From a virus, in the IMG/VR virus record IMGVR_UViG_3300033143_000672, positions 1 to 33,527 of that record: 33,527 nt of DNA; one strand, given 5' to 3'. The first letter of the stretch is position 1, and the number at the start of each line of letters is the position of its first letter. The translations under genes and the position numbers were made by a program. The notes under the pieces are model-generated. The model had not been told where the DNA came from. It made no database searches and saw only the letters and a program-made list of their open reading frames with translations. Below, in pieces: positions 1 to 7,736 of this stretch.

Positions 1-1
1 T

Positions 2-790
2 ACATGGTATGGTGATGATTGGTATATAACTTCTATAAAAGGCGCATTAAACATACACGATGCGGATGTGCATAATCGAGCGGTTAATAAATATCTACAC
101 CAACATACGGATACAGAGACCCAACTAAATATAGCAAGTTTAGCTAATGCTACTCAGCTTACCGTAGATGATACTGCTGGATTTCTGCAAGGGGATTCTC
201 TACATATTAATACAACTAGTATAGAGACTACACACCCTACAATTACAAATGTACCTACGGGCGCCCCAGGAGTACTTATACTAGATAGACCTTTAGATAG
301 AGCACATAGTATAGGTGACGAGGTTACAAAAGTTGAAATAAATTTAGCTTCACAAGCAGGCACATTAAACGCACCTCAGGAATATTATGCAGGTCCAGCA
401 CCTGGAGAAATATGGCATGTAACGAACCTTACTATTGCTATGGGACATACTACAGCAGGGGATCTTGGATTATTTGGTAACTTAGACGCCCTAACTAATG
501 GGGTAGTTCTTAGAGTTAGAGTAAATGGGAACTATGGTACACTTACTAATTGGAAGACAAATAGTGATATTAACATAGATACCGGTGAAGTAACCTTCCC
601 AACAAGATCAGGTGGTGGTGGGAGTTATGGAACTATTGCTAATGGAGCTTTTAAAATCAGAACTGGAGCAGTAATGAGATTAGATGGTAATACCGGCGAT
701 AAATTTGAAGTATATGTACAAGATGACGTAACAGTAGACTCGGATTTAATATTTTGGAATATGAAAATACAAGGTCACTTTGAAGAATAA
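2..790 (+). CDS. Phage virion-type protein, 5' end cut by the window
   Basis: The reading frame is open from base 2 through the stop at 790, so the gene begins left of the window. A GTG at 68 is in frame but has no ribosome site and sits inside open coding sequence, so it is not the start. The visible 263 residues are rich in Thr, Asn, Gly and Asp and look beta-structured. A Gly-rich patch (SGGGGSYG) lies near the middle of the C-terminal half, followed by an MRLDGNTGDKFEVYVQDD-like segment and a hydrophobic/aromatic end. Such proteins lie near head genes in many tailed phages and are usually listed as virion structural proteins; a head fibre or accessory head protein is possible. I do not recognise a named family. 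It is followed by a 75-base gap and the next head gene. Confidence 0.6.
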   Translation, partial: TWYGDDWYITSIKGALNIHDADVHNRAVNKYLHQHTDTETQLNIASLANATQLTVDDTAGFLQGDSLHINTTSIETTHPTITNVPTGAPGVLILDRPLDRAHSIGDEVTKVEINLASQAGTLNAPQEYYAGPAPGEIWHVTNLTIAMGHTTAGDLGLFGNLDALTNGVVLRVRVNGNYGTLTNWKTNSDINIDTGEVTFPTRSGGGGSYGTIANGAFKIRTGAVMRLDGNTGDKFEVYVQDDVTVDSDLIFWNMKIQGHFEE

Positions 791-865
791 CCCACAATTT
801 TGTGGAAACAATAATCTATAAAAATAATAATTAGAACGTAGATGATAGATAGAGGAAAATAAACA

Positions 866-1660
866 ATGACACAAGCAACAAGAAATATGCAAAGAAATAA
901 GTCTCGTAGTAGACTTTATGATGCAATACAGGGCACAAAACAATTAACAGGTGATGCAGGTATTTCTGCTAACTGGACAGTACTATTTAATGCAGCAGCA
1001 GCTGTTGGGGATACATATACTGTTGGTGATTATTACTTTGAATTCGTAGCAAATGGATCAGAAGATTATACTACAGAAGGTACTTCCGCAGACCCAGTTT
1101 TAATTACAATAGGTACTGCCACAACTGATGCTACTAAAGCTGCCTCAGGATTAGTATTAGGAATACATGGATTTGCAGCTACTGCAGCTTGGGGTTTTTT
1201 ACACCCTGACGATTCTGTAGGTTGTTCAAGTTCCACGGGGACAGTTACATTTAATTTCTGGCCGGGACTACAGGCCAATGCAGCTACTTATATTACAGAA
1301 GTTAGTTCTGTAGGTACAGATGCTACGGTTACTAATGTATCAGATGGTACAGTGATGCCTGATATTTCACTAATGCATGCAACTACAGCTATTGATACTA
1401 CTGGCTTTGACGCTACTAATGAACAATTCTATAATTTAGAAGATGGAGACTTTATTGGTCAAAGAGTACAAATTATTGTTGATACAATTGAGTCAAGTGA
1501 TACACCAACAATATTAGGTAACCTAACCAGTAGTACTACTGCTTATGTAATGGCACAGTTTCAAGCAGCAGAAGAAATTCTTGAACTAATTTGGACAGGA
1601 ACAAGCTGGAAAGAAATTGGTGTAACTGATACAGAAGTAACATTCACAGCATCAGCGTAA
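866..1660 (+). CDS. Probable accessory head (decoration-like) protein
   Basis: This gene encodes 264 residues starting at an ATG preceded by an AGAGGA ribosome site at 851-856. After a short basic N-terminus (many Arg/Lys in the first 20 residues) the protein is low in charge and rich in Ala, Thr, Gly and Val. It contains a GDYYFEF segment near residue 53 and an ITIGTATTDATKAA-like segment near residue 80, as in beta-sandwich virion proteins. It stands alone before the portal gene, with its own ribosome site and a strong hairpin right after the stop, as expected for a gene expressed more strongly than its neighbours. Decoration or head-stabilising protein is an inference from position and composition; an unknown structural protein is the safe reading. 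Confidence 0.55.
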   Translation: MTQATRNMQRNKSRSRLYDAIQGTKQLTGDAGISANWTVLFNAAAAVGDTYTVGDYYFEFVANGSEDYTTEGTSADPVLITIGTATTDATKAASGLVLGIHGFAATAAWGFLHPDDSVGCSSSTGTVTFNFWPGLQANAATYITEVSSVGTDATVTNVSDGTVMPDISLMHATTAIDTTGFDATNEQFYNLEDGDFIGQRVQIIVDTIESSDTPTILGNLTSSTTAYVMAQFQAAEEILELIWTGTSWKEIGVTDTEVTFTASA

Positions 1661-1670
1661 TAACTAATAT

Positions 1671-1704
1671 ATTCAACCTACCACTGCGAAGTAGTAGGTT
1701 GAAT
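1671..1704 (+). other. Strong RNA hairpin with GCGA loop between head genes
   Basis: The arms 1671-1685 and 1690-1704 pair over 15 positions with one mismatch (C1682/A1693) around a GCGA loop, which fits the stable GNRA class. There is no run of T after it (the next bases are TATACTTAAG), so it is a poor intrinsic terminator. It may instead be a processing or 3'-end stabilising element for the upstream mRNA. The portal gene's ribosome site lies just beyond it and is not paired. Confidence 0.6.
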
Positions 1705-1722
1705 TATACTTAAGGAATATAT

Positions 1723-2925
1723 ATGAAACTAGGCTTACTAGGAAAGATGTTTGAAAAATTGAATCCAGCCCAAGAAGCCATTATAGGTGATGAGGGAAAT
1801 ACAGATTCTCCTTCAAGTAATATACTTACTAATCAAAAAGCGTATAACCAAATAGATATTGTAAACCGCGGTGTAAATTTAATAGTAGACTCGGCGGCAG
1901 AAGTAAGAATGGATATTGGTGATTCCATGGATTATTTTGATAGCCCAACAAGAATTAGACAAAAGAAGTTAGCAGAATTACTAAACTTTAGACCTAATGC
2001 TTACCAAAATGCTGACGTATTTAAACGTAACATATTTATGGATTTATTAATTGAAGGTGATGCATTTATTTACTTTGATGGCGTGCATATGTTTAATTTA
2101 CCGGCGTGTAATGTAACTATTACTAAGGATAAGAAAACATTTGTAAAGAAATATAGCTATGCAGATAAAGATTTTCAACCAAATGAAATTATACATATTA
2201 GAGAAAACTCTAGTGATACAATTTATGCAGGCACAGCTAGATTAGATGCAGCTAAAAAGAATATCGAATTATTAAATAGTTTAATTGATTTTCAAAAGAA
2301 CTTCTTTGATAATTCAGCAATACCAGGAATTATACTTACTACACCAAATCCTCTTTCAGAAAGAGTAAAAAATAGAATGGTAATGAGTTGGATGTCTAAG
2401 TATAACCCTAAACGCGGCGGTAAAAGACCTCTTATTTTAGATGGAGAATTTAAAGTAGAATCACTATCTAAATATAACTTTAAAGAATTAGAATTTGCAG
2501 AAAGTATAGTTACTCAAGAAACAGCAATATTAAAAGCATTAGGAGTTCCACCTATTCTTATGGATTCCGGGAATAATGCGAATATAAATCCAAACTTAAG
2601 AATGTTTTATATAACAAATGTAATGCCACTATTTAATAAATTAGTACAAGCATTAGAATTATATTTTGGATATGATATTAAAGCAGTAACACAAGATGTA
2701 TTAGCTTTAAGACCCGAATTAAAAGAATTACAAAGTTATCTTACTGGATTAACGAATGCAGGGATAATAACAGTAAATGAAGCAAGAACTGAAATAAGAT
2801 ATGAAAAAAGTAAAGAAGCACACGCAGACAAACTAATAATACCTGCAAATATAGCTGGTAGTGCTGTAGACCCTACACAGGGTGGCGCACCAAAGAAAGA
2901 ACCAAAAGATGGGGATAAAGAGTAA
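1723..2925 (+). CDS. Portal protein (HK97 family)
   Basis: The 400-residue product matches the HK97-type phage portal in length and pattern. It would form the dodecameric ring at one head vertex that serves as DNA entry and exit channel and docks terminase and the connector. Visible signs are an N-terminal segment NRGVNLIVDSAAEV, the core LLIEGDAFIYFD, an FQPNEIIHIRENSSDTIYAGTA-like stretch with an (A)KKNIELLN helix after it, and the characteristic ETAILKALGVPPILMD segment followed by NPNLRMFYITNVMPLF. The C-terminus is a charged, flexible tail (PKKEPKDGDKE). AAGGA at 1711-1715 supports the ATG at 1723. Its TAA stop shares one base with the ATG of the protease/capsid gene, so the two are translationally coupled. 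Terminase is not in the window and would lie further left. Confidence 0.92.
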   Translation: MKLGLLGKMFEKLNPAQEAIIGDEGNTDSPSSNILTNQKAYNQIDIVNRGVNLIVDSAAEVRMDIGDSMDYFDSPTRIRQKKLAELLNFRPNAYQNADVFKRNIFMDLLIEGDAFIYFDGVHMFNLPACNVTITKDKKTFVKKYSYADKDFQPNEIIHIRENSSDTIYAGTARLDAAKKNIELLNSLIDFQKNFFDNSAIPGIILTTPNPLSERVKNRMVMSWMSKYNPKRGGKRPLILDGEFKVESLSKYNFKELEFAESIVTQETAILKALGVPPILMDSGNNANINPNLRMFYITNVMPLFNKLVQALELYFGYDIKAVTQDVLALRPELKELQSYLTGLTNAGIITVNEARTEIRYEKSKEAHADKLIIPANIAGSAVDPTQGGAPKKEPKDGDKE

Positions 2926-4907
2926 TGACAAATAAACATTTTGAAGTAATTTCTAACTTTAAAGTAAAAGCGTCAGATGATGGCAAAGATACTATAAAGA
3001 TAGAAGGTTATGCCAATACTACTACTACTGATCGATCTGGTGATATTATTATTGAGGAAGCATGGTCTAAGGGAGGAATGGATAATTATCTAAAGAATCC
3101 TATAGTTTTAGCTTACCACAAACATGATCAACCTATTGGAGAAGTAACAGGGTATGGTGTAAGTAATAAAGGGCTACATGTTGTAGCTGAAATAAGTAAA
3201 GCGGCTGGTGATGTTTACGATCTTGTAAAAGATGGAATATTAAAAGCGTTTTCCGTAGGTTTCCGCGTTAAAGACGCCGAATACGATGTGGACACCGATC
3301 TCTTTGTTATAAAAGACTTAGAGTTATATGAAATTTCCGTAGTTAGTATACCGGCAAATGCCGAATCTTTGTTTTCAGTAGCAAAGTCATTTACTACTGA
3401 AGAAGATTGTTTAGAATACAAAAAATCATTTAATATAAGTCAGAATGAAGCTGACAATAGTCAGGCAGAAACTGACAATATAGGAGACACGAAAGTGACT
3501 GAAAAGAAGAAAGAAGAAGTTTCTTTAACACCAGAACAATTAGCAAAGATTACTGCAGATGCGGCAACTAAGGCTGTAGCAGAAGCACTAGCTAATAAGG
3601 CTGCTGAAGAAGCAAAAGAAAAGGCAGCATTAGAAGCTGCAGAAAAAGTAAAACTAGCTGCAATTTCAGCTGGCGAAAGTGGAGCTGAAAGACTTATTAA
3701 AGAAGTTGAAGAACGTTTTGCTGCAACAACTAAGACTCAAGAAGATGCGCTAGAAGGTTTACGCACAGAACTTGCAGAAAAGAACGCTGAAATTTTAGCG
3801 GTTCAATCTGGTAAGATGAGTTTCGAAGATAAGGGTGCAGCTAAAGCAAATGTTACAAATAAGCAAGTAGATAACGCTGTATTACTTGCAAAAATTATGG
3901 GTAAATCAGTTGATCAAACTAAGTTTGGTGCTAATCTTATAGAGAAAGCCAGCGTAGGTGCTCATTTAGCTAGCATGACTTCCGATTGGGAAGCAGACTT
4001 CAGTACTCGTATGATGGAAGGTATTAAGGACAAATTAGTTCTAGAACCTCTATTTACTAATCGTATTGATATGACTGCTCGTACAATGAACTTTCCATAT
4101 AATCCAGAAGCAGGCTATGCAGGATGGATCGCAACAGCTAATCTAAGAAGTAATAACTTAGGTTCTAGTGCATCTTCAAGTACTGGCGAAAATGTAGATC
4201 ATTTACTTACTGAAATTTCAATAACTGCTGATAAATTAGCAGCTAAAGAATATCTTGGTTATGAAGAAGAAGAAGATTCAATCTTACCTATTCTTTCTAT
4301 TATACAAGGGGCTGCAGAACGTAGAATGGCTCGTACAATAGATACTGAAATTTTACGCGCTAATGCGGGTGCTGAAACTGTTTCTGGAACAGGTACCGCA
4401 CCAACTACTTTTAATGGTATATGCGTAATAGCAGATGACGTTGCAGGTGCAGCTATGGAAATAGCACAAGCTACAACGGGTGTAACTTCAGTAGCAGATC
4501 TACAAACAATGCGTAGAAATATGGGTGTTTGGGGTCTTCAACCTTCAGAATTAGTTTACATTGTAAACCAGAAGACATATTTCGACCTATTAGAAGATCC
4601 TGATTTCCGTACTATGGACTTAGTAGGTGCTAATGCAACTATTCTATCTGGACAAATTGGTAGCTGTAACGGTTCCCCCGTAATTGTTTCAGATAGTTTT
4701 GATACAGTAGCATCTAGTGCTTATGGTGCAGTATGTGTTAATGTAAGAAACTTCTTATATGGTACACTACGTGGACTAACTGTAGAACGTGATAGAAATA
4801 TCGAAGATCAAAAGAATATTATAGTAGTAACAAAACGTATTGGGTTTACTCCTATTACAGCAGCTACAGCAACACAGTCAGCTACTTCTGTACTAAAATA
4901 TTCTTAA
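2925..4907 (+). CDS. Fused prohead protease, scaffold and HK97-fold major capsid protein
   Basis: One 660-residue frame carries two functions that are usually separate. Residues 1-155 match the HK97-type prohead protease: an NTTTTDRSGD start, an AYHKHDQPIGEV segment with the likely catalytic His (65 or 67), AFSVGF with the likely nucleophile Ser110, and LELYEISVVSIPANAES. Residues about 155-190 are a polar linker. Residues about 198-290 are Ala/Glu/Lys-rich coiled coil, like the delta (scaffold) domain. Residues about 300-660 look like the HK97 capsid fold (GYAGWIA, ENVDHLLTEISITADKLAA, AERRMARTIDTEIL, GTLRGLTVERDRN). The protease would cut away the scaffold during maturation; I cannot place that cut. 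The start overlaps the portal stop (TAATG). An in-frame GTG with its own ribosome site at 3495 probably makes the capsid part separately. Confidence 0.92.
   Translation: MTNKHFEVISNFKVKASDDGKDTIKIEGYANTTTTDRSGDIIIEEAWSKGGMDNYLKNPIVLAYHKHDQPIGEVTGYGVSNKGLHVVAEISKAAGDVYDLVKDGILKAFSVGFRVKDAEYDVDTDLFVIKDLELYEISVVSIPANAESLFSVAKSFTTEEDCLEYKKSFNISQNEADNSQAETDNIGDTKVTEKKKEEVSLTPEQLAKITADAATKAVAEALANKAAEEAKEKAALEAAEKVKLAAISAGESGAERLIKEVEERFAATTKTQEDALEGLRTELAEKNAEILAVQSGKMSFEDKGAAKANVTNKQVDNAVLLAKIMGKSVDQTKFGANLIEKASVGAHLASMTSDWEADFSTRMMEGIKDKLVLEPLFTNRIDMTARTMNFPYNPEAGYAGWIATANLRSNNLGSSASSSTGENVDHLLTEISITADKLAAKEYLGYEEEEDSILPILSIIQGAAERRMARTIDTEILRANAGAETVSGTGTAPTTFNGICVIADDVAGAAMEIAQATTGVTSVADLQTMRRNMGVWGLQPSELVYIVNQKTYFDLLEDPDFRTMDLVGANATILSGQIGSCNGSPVIVSDSFDTVASSAYGAVCVNVRNFLYGTLRGLTVERDRNIEDQKNIIVVTKRIGFTPITAATATQSATSVLKYS
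3482..3497 (+). promoter_or_regulatory. Internal ribosome site and GTG start for the capsid precursor
   Basis: AGGAG at 3482-3486 stands eight bases before GTG at 3495-3497. The GTG is in frame with the 660-residue fusion (codon 191), exactly between the protease part with its linker and the coiled-coil scaffold. Other genes here use the same AGGAG-type sites, and GTG starts occur at 9715 and 17478. Confidence 0.65.
3495..4907 (+). CDS. Nested frame: scaffold-major capsid precursor alone
   Basis: Starting at the internal GTG gives a 470-residue product with an N-terminal charged coiled coil (about 100 residues) and then the HK97-fold capsid domain. This is close to the layout and size of ordinary HK97-type capsid precursors with a delta domain. 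A capsid needs hundreds of shell subunits but few protease copies, so a separate strong start inside the fused gene would set the ratio. This is comparable in principle to the nested C/Nu3 genes of lambda. The site and frame are seen directly; that it is used is inference. The alternative is that only the full fusion is made and the protease cleaves itself away. Two hairpins follow the stop. Confidence 0.6.
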   Translation: MTEKKKEEVSLTPEQLAKITADAATKAVAEALANKAAEEAKEKAALEAAEKVKLAAISAGESGAERLIKEVEERFAATTKTQEDALEGLRTELAEKNAEILAVQSGKMSFEDKGAAKANVTNKQVDNAVLLAKIMGKSVDQTKFGANLIEKASVGAHLASMTSDWEADFSTRMMEGIKDKLVLEPLFTNRIDMTARTMNFPYNPEAGYAGWIATANLRSNNLGSSASSSTGENVDHLLTEISITADKLAAKEYLGYEEEEDSILPILSIIQGAAERRMARTIDTEILRANAGAETVSGTGTAPTTFNGICVIADDVAGAAMEIAQATTGVTSVADLQTMRRNMGVWGLQPSELVYIVNQKTYFDLLEDPDFRTMDLVGANATILSGQIGSCNGSPVIVSDSFDTVASSAYGAVCVNVRNFLYGTLRGLTVERDRNIEDQKNIIVVTKRIGFTPITAATATQSATSVLKYS

Positions 4908-4919
4908 AATAAAATAATA

Positions 4920-4943
4920 GTGATCCTATCTTGGATTACTTTT
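4920..4943 (+). terminator. Weak hairpin terminator after the capsid gene
   Basis: Arms 4920-4926 and 4933-4939 pair over seven positions with one G-T wobble around a six-base loop, followed by TTTT at 4940-4943. It is the first of two hairpins in the gap after the capsid stop and weaker than the second. Confidence 0.4.
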
Positions 4944-4964
4944 GGGCTACTTAACTTTGGCTTA

Positions 4965-4993
4965 GGGTGGGGACTTCGGTCCCCCCCATTTTT
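4965..4993 (+). terminator. Intrinsic terminator with cUUCGg loop after the capsid gene
   Basis: A GC-rich stem (left arm about 4966-4974, right arm 4979-4987, one mismatch or bulge at T4968) closes on a TTCG loop flanked by C4974 and G4979, the very stable UUCG tetraloop form. TTTTT at 4989-4993 follows. This is a textbook rho-independent terminator, placed to end the portal-capsid transcript or reduce read-through into the connector gene. Confidence 0.85.
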
Positions 4994-5011
4994 AAATAAA
5001 AAAGGAAAACC

Positions 5012-5605
5012 ATGTCAATATTATCATTACAAACATATAAAACATACAAAGGTATCAACAGTGATACTGAAGATGCAAAGACTATAGGAATTGTTAATTC
5101 TGTAAATAGTTTTATAGAATCTTACTGCAATAGGAAGTTTACGGATTATTATTCTACTAATAAAGTAGAATACTTTGACGGGGTAAATAGCCCTGACATT
5201 TACCCTAAAGTATTCCCTCTTGTAGAAGTAGTGTCTATAAAAGTATCTACCGATGGTGGGGAGACTTACCCTACAACTTTAGAAAAATACACTGATTATA
5301 CAATAGATACAAATAACGATAGAATAGTATCTTCATACCCAGCTTATATTACAGGATACTTTGTAAACTCATCATACCCTATTAACAGCTTGCAGCTGAC
5401 ATATAAGGGTGGATATCAAGATGTACCTGAAGACTTAGTTCTTGCAGGCGTGAATTTAGTAGAATACTTTTTAGGTGAAGATTATAACCCTAAGAAATCT
5501 ACTGGAAGTTCCAGTATGGAAACACAGGTTCCGGACTTCACAGCTAGACTACCTGCTCACATACGTAGAGTATTAGAGCACTACAGAGATTTTAATTATG
5601 GGTAG
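5012..5605 (+). CDS. Head-tail connector (gp6-like adaptor)
   Basis: The 197-residue protein follows the capsid gene, where HK97-type phages place the connector that binds under the portal. The N-terminal part is helical and includes VNSFIESYCNRKF, close to a pattern common in gp6-like connectors. A beta-rich middle and a Y-K-G-G-Y motif (LQLTYKGGYQDVPEDL, about residues 128-143) lead into a C-terminal helix that ends HIRRVLEHYRDF. AAGGA at 5001-5005 supports the ATG. Its stop lies inside the next gene (8-base overlap), so the two are probably coupled. Assignment rests on motif pattern and position. Confidence 0.72.
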   Translation: MSILSLQTYKTYKGINSDTEDAKTIGIVNSVNSFIESYCNRKFTDYYSTNKVEYFDGVNSPDIYPKVFPLVEVVSIKVSTDGGETYPTTLEKYTDYTIDTNNDRIVSSYPAYITGYFVNSSYPINSLQLTYKGGYQDVPEDLVLAGVNLVEYFLGEDYNPKKSTGSSSMETQVPDFTARLPAHIRRVLEHYRDFNYG

Positions 5606-6983
5606 TAAATTGCCAAAGGCAATTCATATGGAAATGGAACTCCTACTAAAAGAGAATACAAGAAACTTATTAAATAGAGCTGATTCTCATGTATTATATT
5701 TAACACCAGATTCTATAAGAAAAAATAACCCGGAACTTAATAAATTAAACCAGAAAGATTTTGCTTTTGTATATAGTAAGTTTTTAGGTGCTGTAGGGAC
5801 TGCACCCGGAGTTACACCATTACCTAACTCAAAGGATAAGCTTTTAGATAAAGTCTATTATGTTAAAAATGGTGATAATATGATGCTAGTATCTATAGGG
5901 GATAGAAATAATTATAAACCTATAGCTGAAAAATTAAGTGCAGCGGTAAAGTCTTTCACCAGAGTGGATAAAAAGACGGGAAACACTGATATAGAACAAA
6001 TACTTGCAAAATATAATACTTCAGTAGAATCGGCATTTTACAAACCAAGCGAAAGCAAGCAAGAAAAAGGCTTCTCTGATTTATCTACGTCAGGGGTAGA
6101 CGTAGGGCATATTGGGGCCGCGCACGCAAGATCAGGAAATAGGGGTAGAGGTACACAAGGAGCTTCTTCATCCTCCGGATACACTTTTGGATTACTACAC
6201 GAAGTAGCAGATGCCAACAAATTGAAAGAAGCCAAAATTCTAATTAATAGAGCATATGAAAGATTAGGAACAATACATACCCCATTTACAACTGATCTAA
6301 ATAAAGAGTTTAAAACTAATTTAGCTAATTTAGGTATTAGCTATGTGTTAACCATACCACAACATTGGACGCTAAATCAAAAAAGGCTTGGAACTCTAGA
6401 AGGGAAAATAGTAAGAAACCTAGCATGGAGTTTAAAAAGATTAGCAGATAAACCGGGTTCACGTTCTTTTAACCAACATATAGACTATGTTATAAAAGAA
6501 GCTGCATATGGTAGAAAAGCTAGAAATTCTACTTTAAGAAAGAAATCTAAAGGTAGTATTACTAATAAAATAAAAATACCTAAAACAGGGAAAATACCTA
6601 AGATACCAATTAAAAAGGGAAAGAGGAAATCAAGAGTTGTCAGAGATTTTGATGTTATAGGTATACAATCTTTAATCAATGCATCTTTAGCTATTAAGGT
6701 TAAAGATGAGCTGGGTGATGCAGGTGATCCACCTATACGTTTAAGAAATCAAACTGGTAGATTTGCGGAGTCTGCAAAACTACTAACGTTAACACGAGCA
6801 CACGCAGGGATATTACTAGGTACATATACCTACCAAAGAAATCCTTATGATACATTTTTACCAGGTGGAAGACTTGGTACAAAACAACGCGATCCGCGAT
6901 TATATATTGAAGGAGCAATACGCGAAATAGCAATACAATTACTGCGAAATAAGTTTCCAGGTATTGCATTAGAGTTAAAATAG
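5598..6983 (+). CDS. Neck-region structural protein, function unknown
   Basis: This 461-residue protein starts inside the connector gene. It sits where head-closure or tail-completion proteins are encoded but is much longer than those usually are (about 100-200 residues). A basic, Lys/Arg-rich low-complexity region runs about residues 300-350 (repeated KIPK/KGK blocks). The C-terminal segment (YQRNPYDTFLPGGRL, then RDPRLYIEGAIREIAI) looks like a conserved module, possibly the part that contacts the connector. Residues about 155-200 contain VDVGHIGAAHARSGNRGRG, a His/Gly/Arg-rich loop. I do not recognise an enzyme fold. Virion neck protein is inferred from position between connector and tail terminator. 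Confidence 0.6.
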   Translation: MGSKLPKAIHMEMELLLKENTRNLLNRADSHVLYLTPDSIRKNNPELNKLNQKDFAFVYSKFLGAVGTAPGVTPLPNSKDKLLDKVYYVKNGDNMMLVSIGDRNNYKPIAEKLSAAVKSFTRVDKKTGNTDIEQILAKYNTSVESAFYKPSESKQEKGFSDLSTSGVDVGHIGAAHARSGNRGRGTQGASSSSGYTFGLLHEVADANKLKEAKILINRAYERLGTIHTPFTTDLNKEFKTNLANLGISYVLTIPQHWTLNQKRLGTLEGKIVRNLAWSLKRLADKPGSRSFNQHIDYVIKEAAYGRKARNSTLRKKSKGSITNKIKIPKTGKIPKIPIKKGKRKSRVVRDFDVIGIQSLINASLAIKVKDELGDAGDPPIRLRNQTGRFAESAKLLTLTRAHAGILLGTYTYQRNPYDTFLPGGRLGTKQRDPRLYIEGAIREIAIQLLRNKFPGIALELK

Positions 6984-7005
6984 GCGAAAAGGTTTAGCGA
7001 CCCTG

Positions 7006-7046
7006 CCAGTACCTTGTATACTGGATAGCCATTATATCTTACAAGG
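7006..7046 (+). promoter_or_regulatory. Possible RNA pseudoknot over the HNH gene's ribosome site
   Basis: Stem 1 pairs CCAGTA (7006-7011) with TACTGG (7019-7024), six perfect pairs. Its seven-base loop CCTTGTA (7012-7018) is in turn fully complementary to TACAAGG (7040-7046). The second stem covers AAGG of the AAGGAG ribosome site (7043-7048), which is six bases before the ATG at 7055. Loop 3 would be 15 bases; loop 1 is zero unless one end pair opens. The two stems could form an H-type pseudoknot or be alternatives. Either could hold down translation of the endonuclease. Confidence 0.45.
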
Positions 7047-7054
7047 AGATAGAA

Positions 7055-7735
7055 ATGAATAACCAAGAAATAATAACACAGATAATTGAAGAATTAGAAA
7101 ATACTGTTGGACTTAATTGGCCAAAAAGTAAACGGGGTAAGATTACTAGAGTTAAACTTATAGAGTGCTGGTCTGAATATAGAAATATACAGGATTATGA
7201 ATTTTATGGGTATAAATCTAGAAGAACTGCTAACGGTAGTTACAGATTAATATTTAGTAACTTAAATAAAAATAACCAAAGAATATGGAAAAGTCACATA
7301 TTATACTTATATAATTATAAGTATTGTCATAAGTGCAAAAGTTTGAAACAAATTAATGATTTTAGTGATAATATAACTAGAGAAGATAATAAATGTCAAA
7401 AATGTAAAGTTTGTTCCTCTAATTATGGAAAACAACATTACAGTAATACTATAGAAAAGCAGCATGAGAGAAGCGCTTTATATTACCAATCTAATCAAAA
7501 ATCGGCGTTTGCTAGATCGGCTAAAAGAAGAGCAGCAAAACTAAATAGAACACCTATTTGGTCGGATATTAATAAAATAAAACAAATATATAATGATTGT
7601 CCAAAAGGCTATCATGTTGATCATAAAATACCTTTACAAGGTAAATTAGTTTCTGGATTACACGTACCGGAAAACTTACAATATTTAACTGCAAAGGAAA
7701 ATTTAAGTAAGTCTAATAAGTACGAGGTAATATAA
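7055..7735 (+). CDS. HNH endonuclease, probably a free-standing homing-type mobile gene
   Basis: The 226-residue protein carries a zinc-binding region with Cys91-x2-Cys94 and Cys114/117/120, then a C-terminal HNH nuclease motif: [10 protein letters not shown] (His187, Asp189, His190), Asn207 in PENLQYL and Asn216 in KENLSKSNK. The first 85 residues (Trp, Tyr and Lys-rich) may bind DNA. Such single HNH genes in phages usually nick or cut DNA to spread into related genomes. It interrupts an otherwise collinear head-tail series between the neck and tail terminator genes. It is preceded by a 71-base non-coding leader with RNA pairing and ends one base before the next gene. AAGGAG at 7043-7048 supports the start. 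A DNA-packaging role, as for some head-linked HNH proteins, is less likely given its position away from terminase. Confidence 0.85.
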   Translation: MNNQEIITQIIEELENTVGLNWPKSKRGKITRVKLIECWSEYRNIQDYEFYGYKSRRTANGSYRLIFSNLNKNNQRIWKSHILYLYNYKYCHKCKSLKQINDFSDNITREDNKCQKCKVCSSNYGKQHYSNTIEKQHERSALYYQSNQKSAFARSAKRRAAKLNRTPIWSDINKIKQIYNDCPKGYHVDHKIPLQGKLVSGLHVPENLQYLTAKENLSKSNKYEVI

Positions 7736-7736
7736 T

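Noticed and set aside
68-790. GTG at 68 as the start of the first gene
   Set aside because: The same frame is open and protein-like back to base 2, and no ribosome site precedes the GTG.
792-805. CCACAA/TTGTGG palindrome in the gap before the decoration-like gene
   Set aside because: Short stem with almost no loop and no T-run after it; not enough for a terminator or an operator claim.
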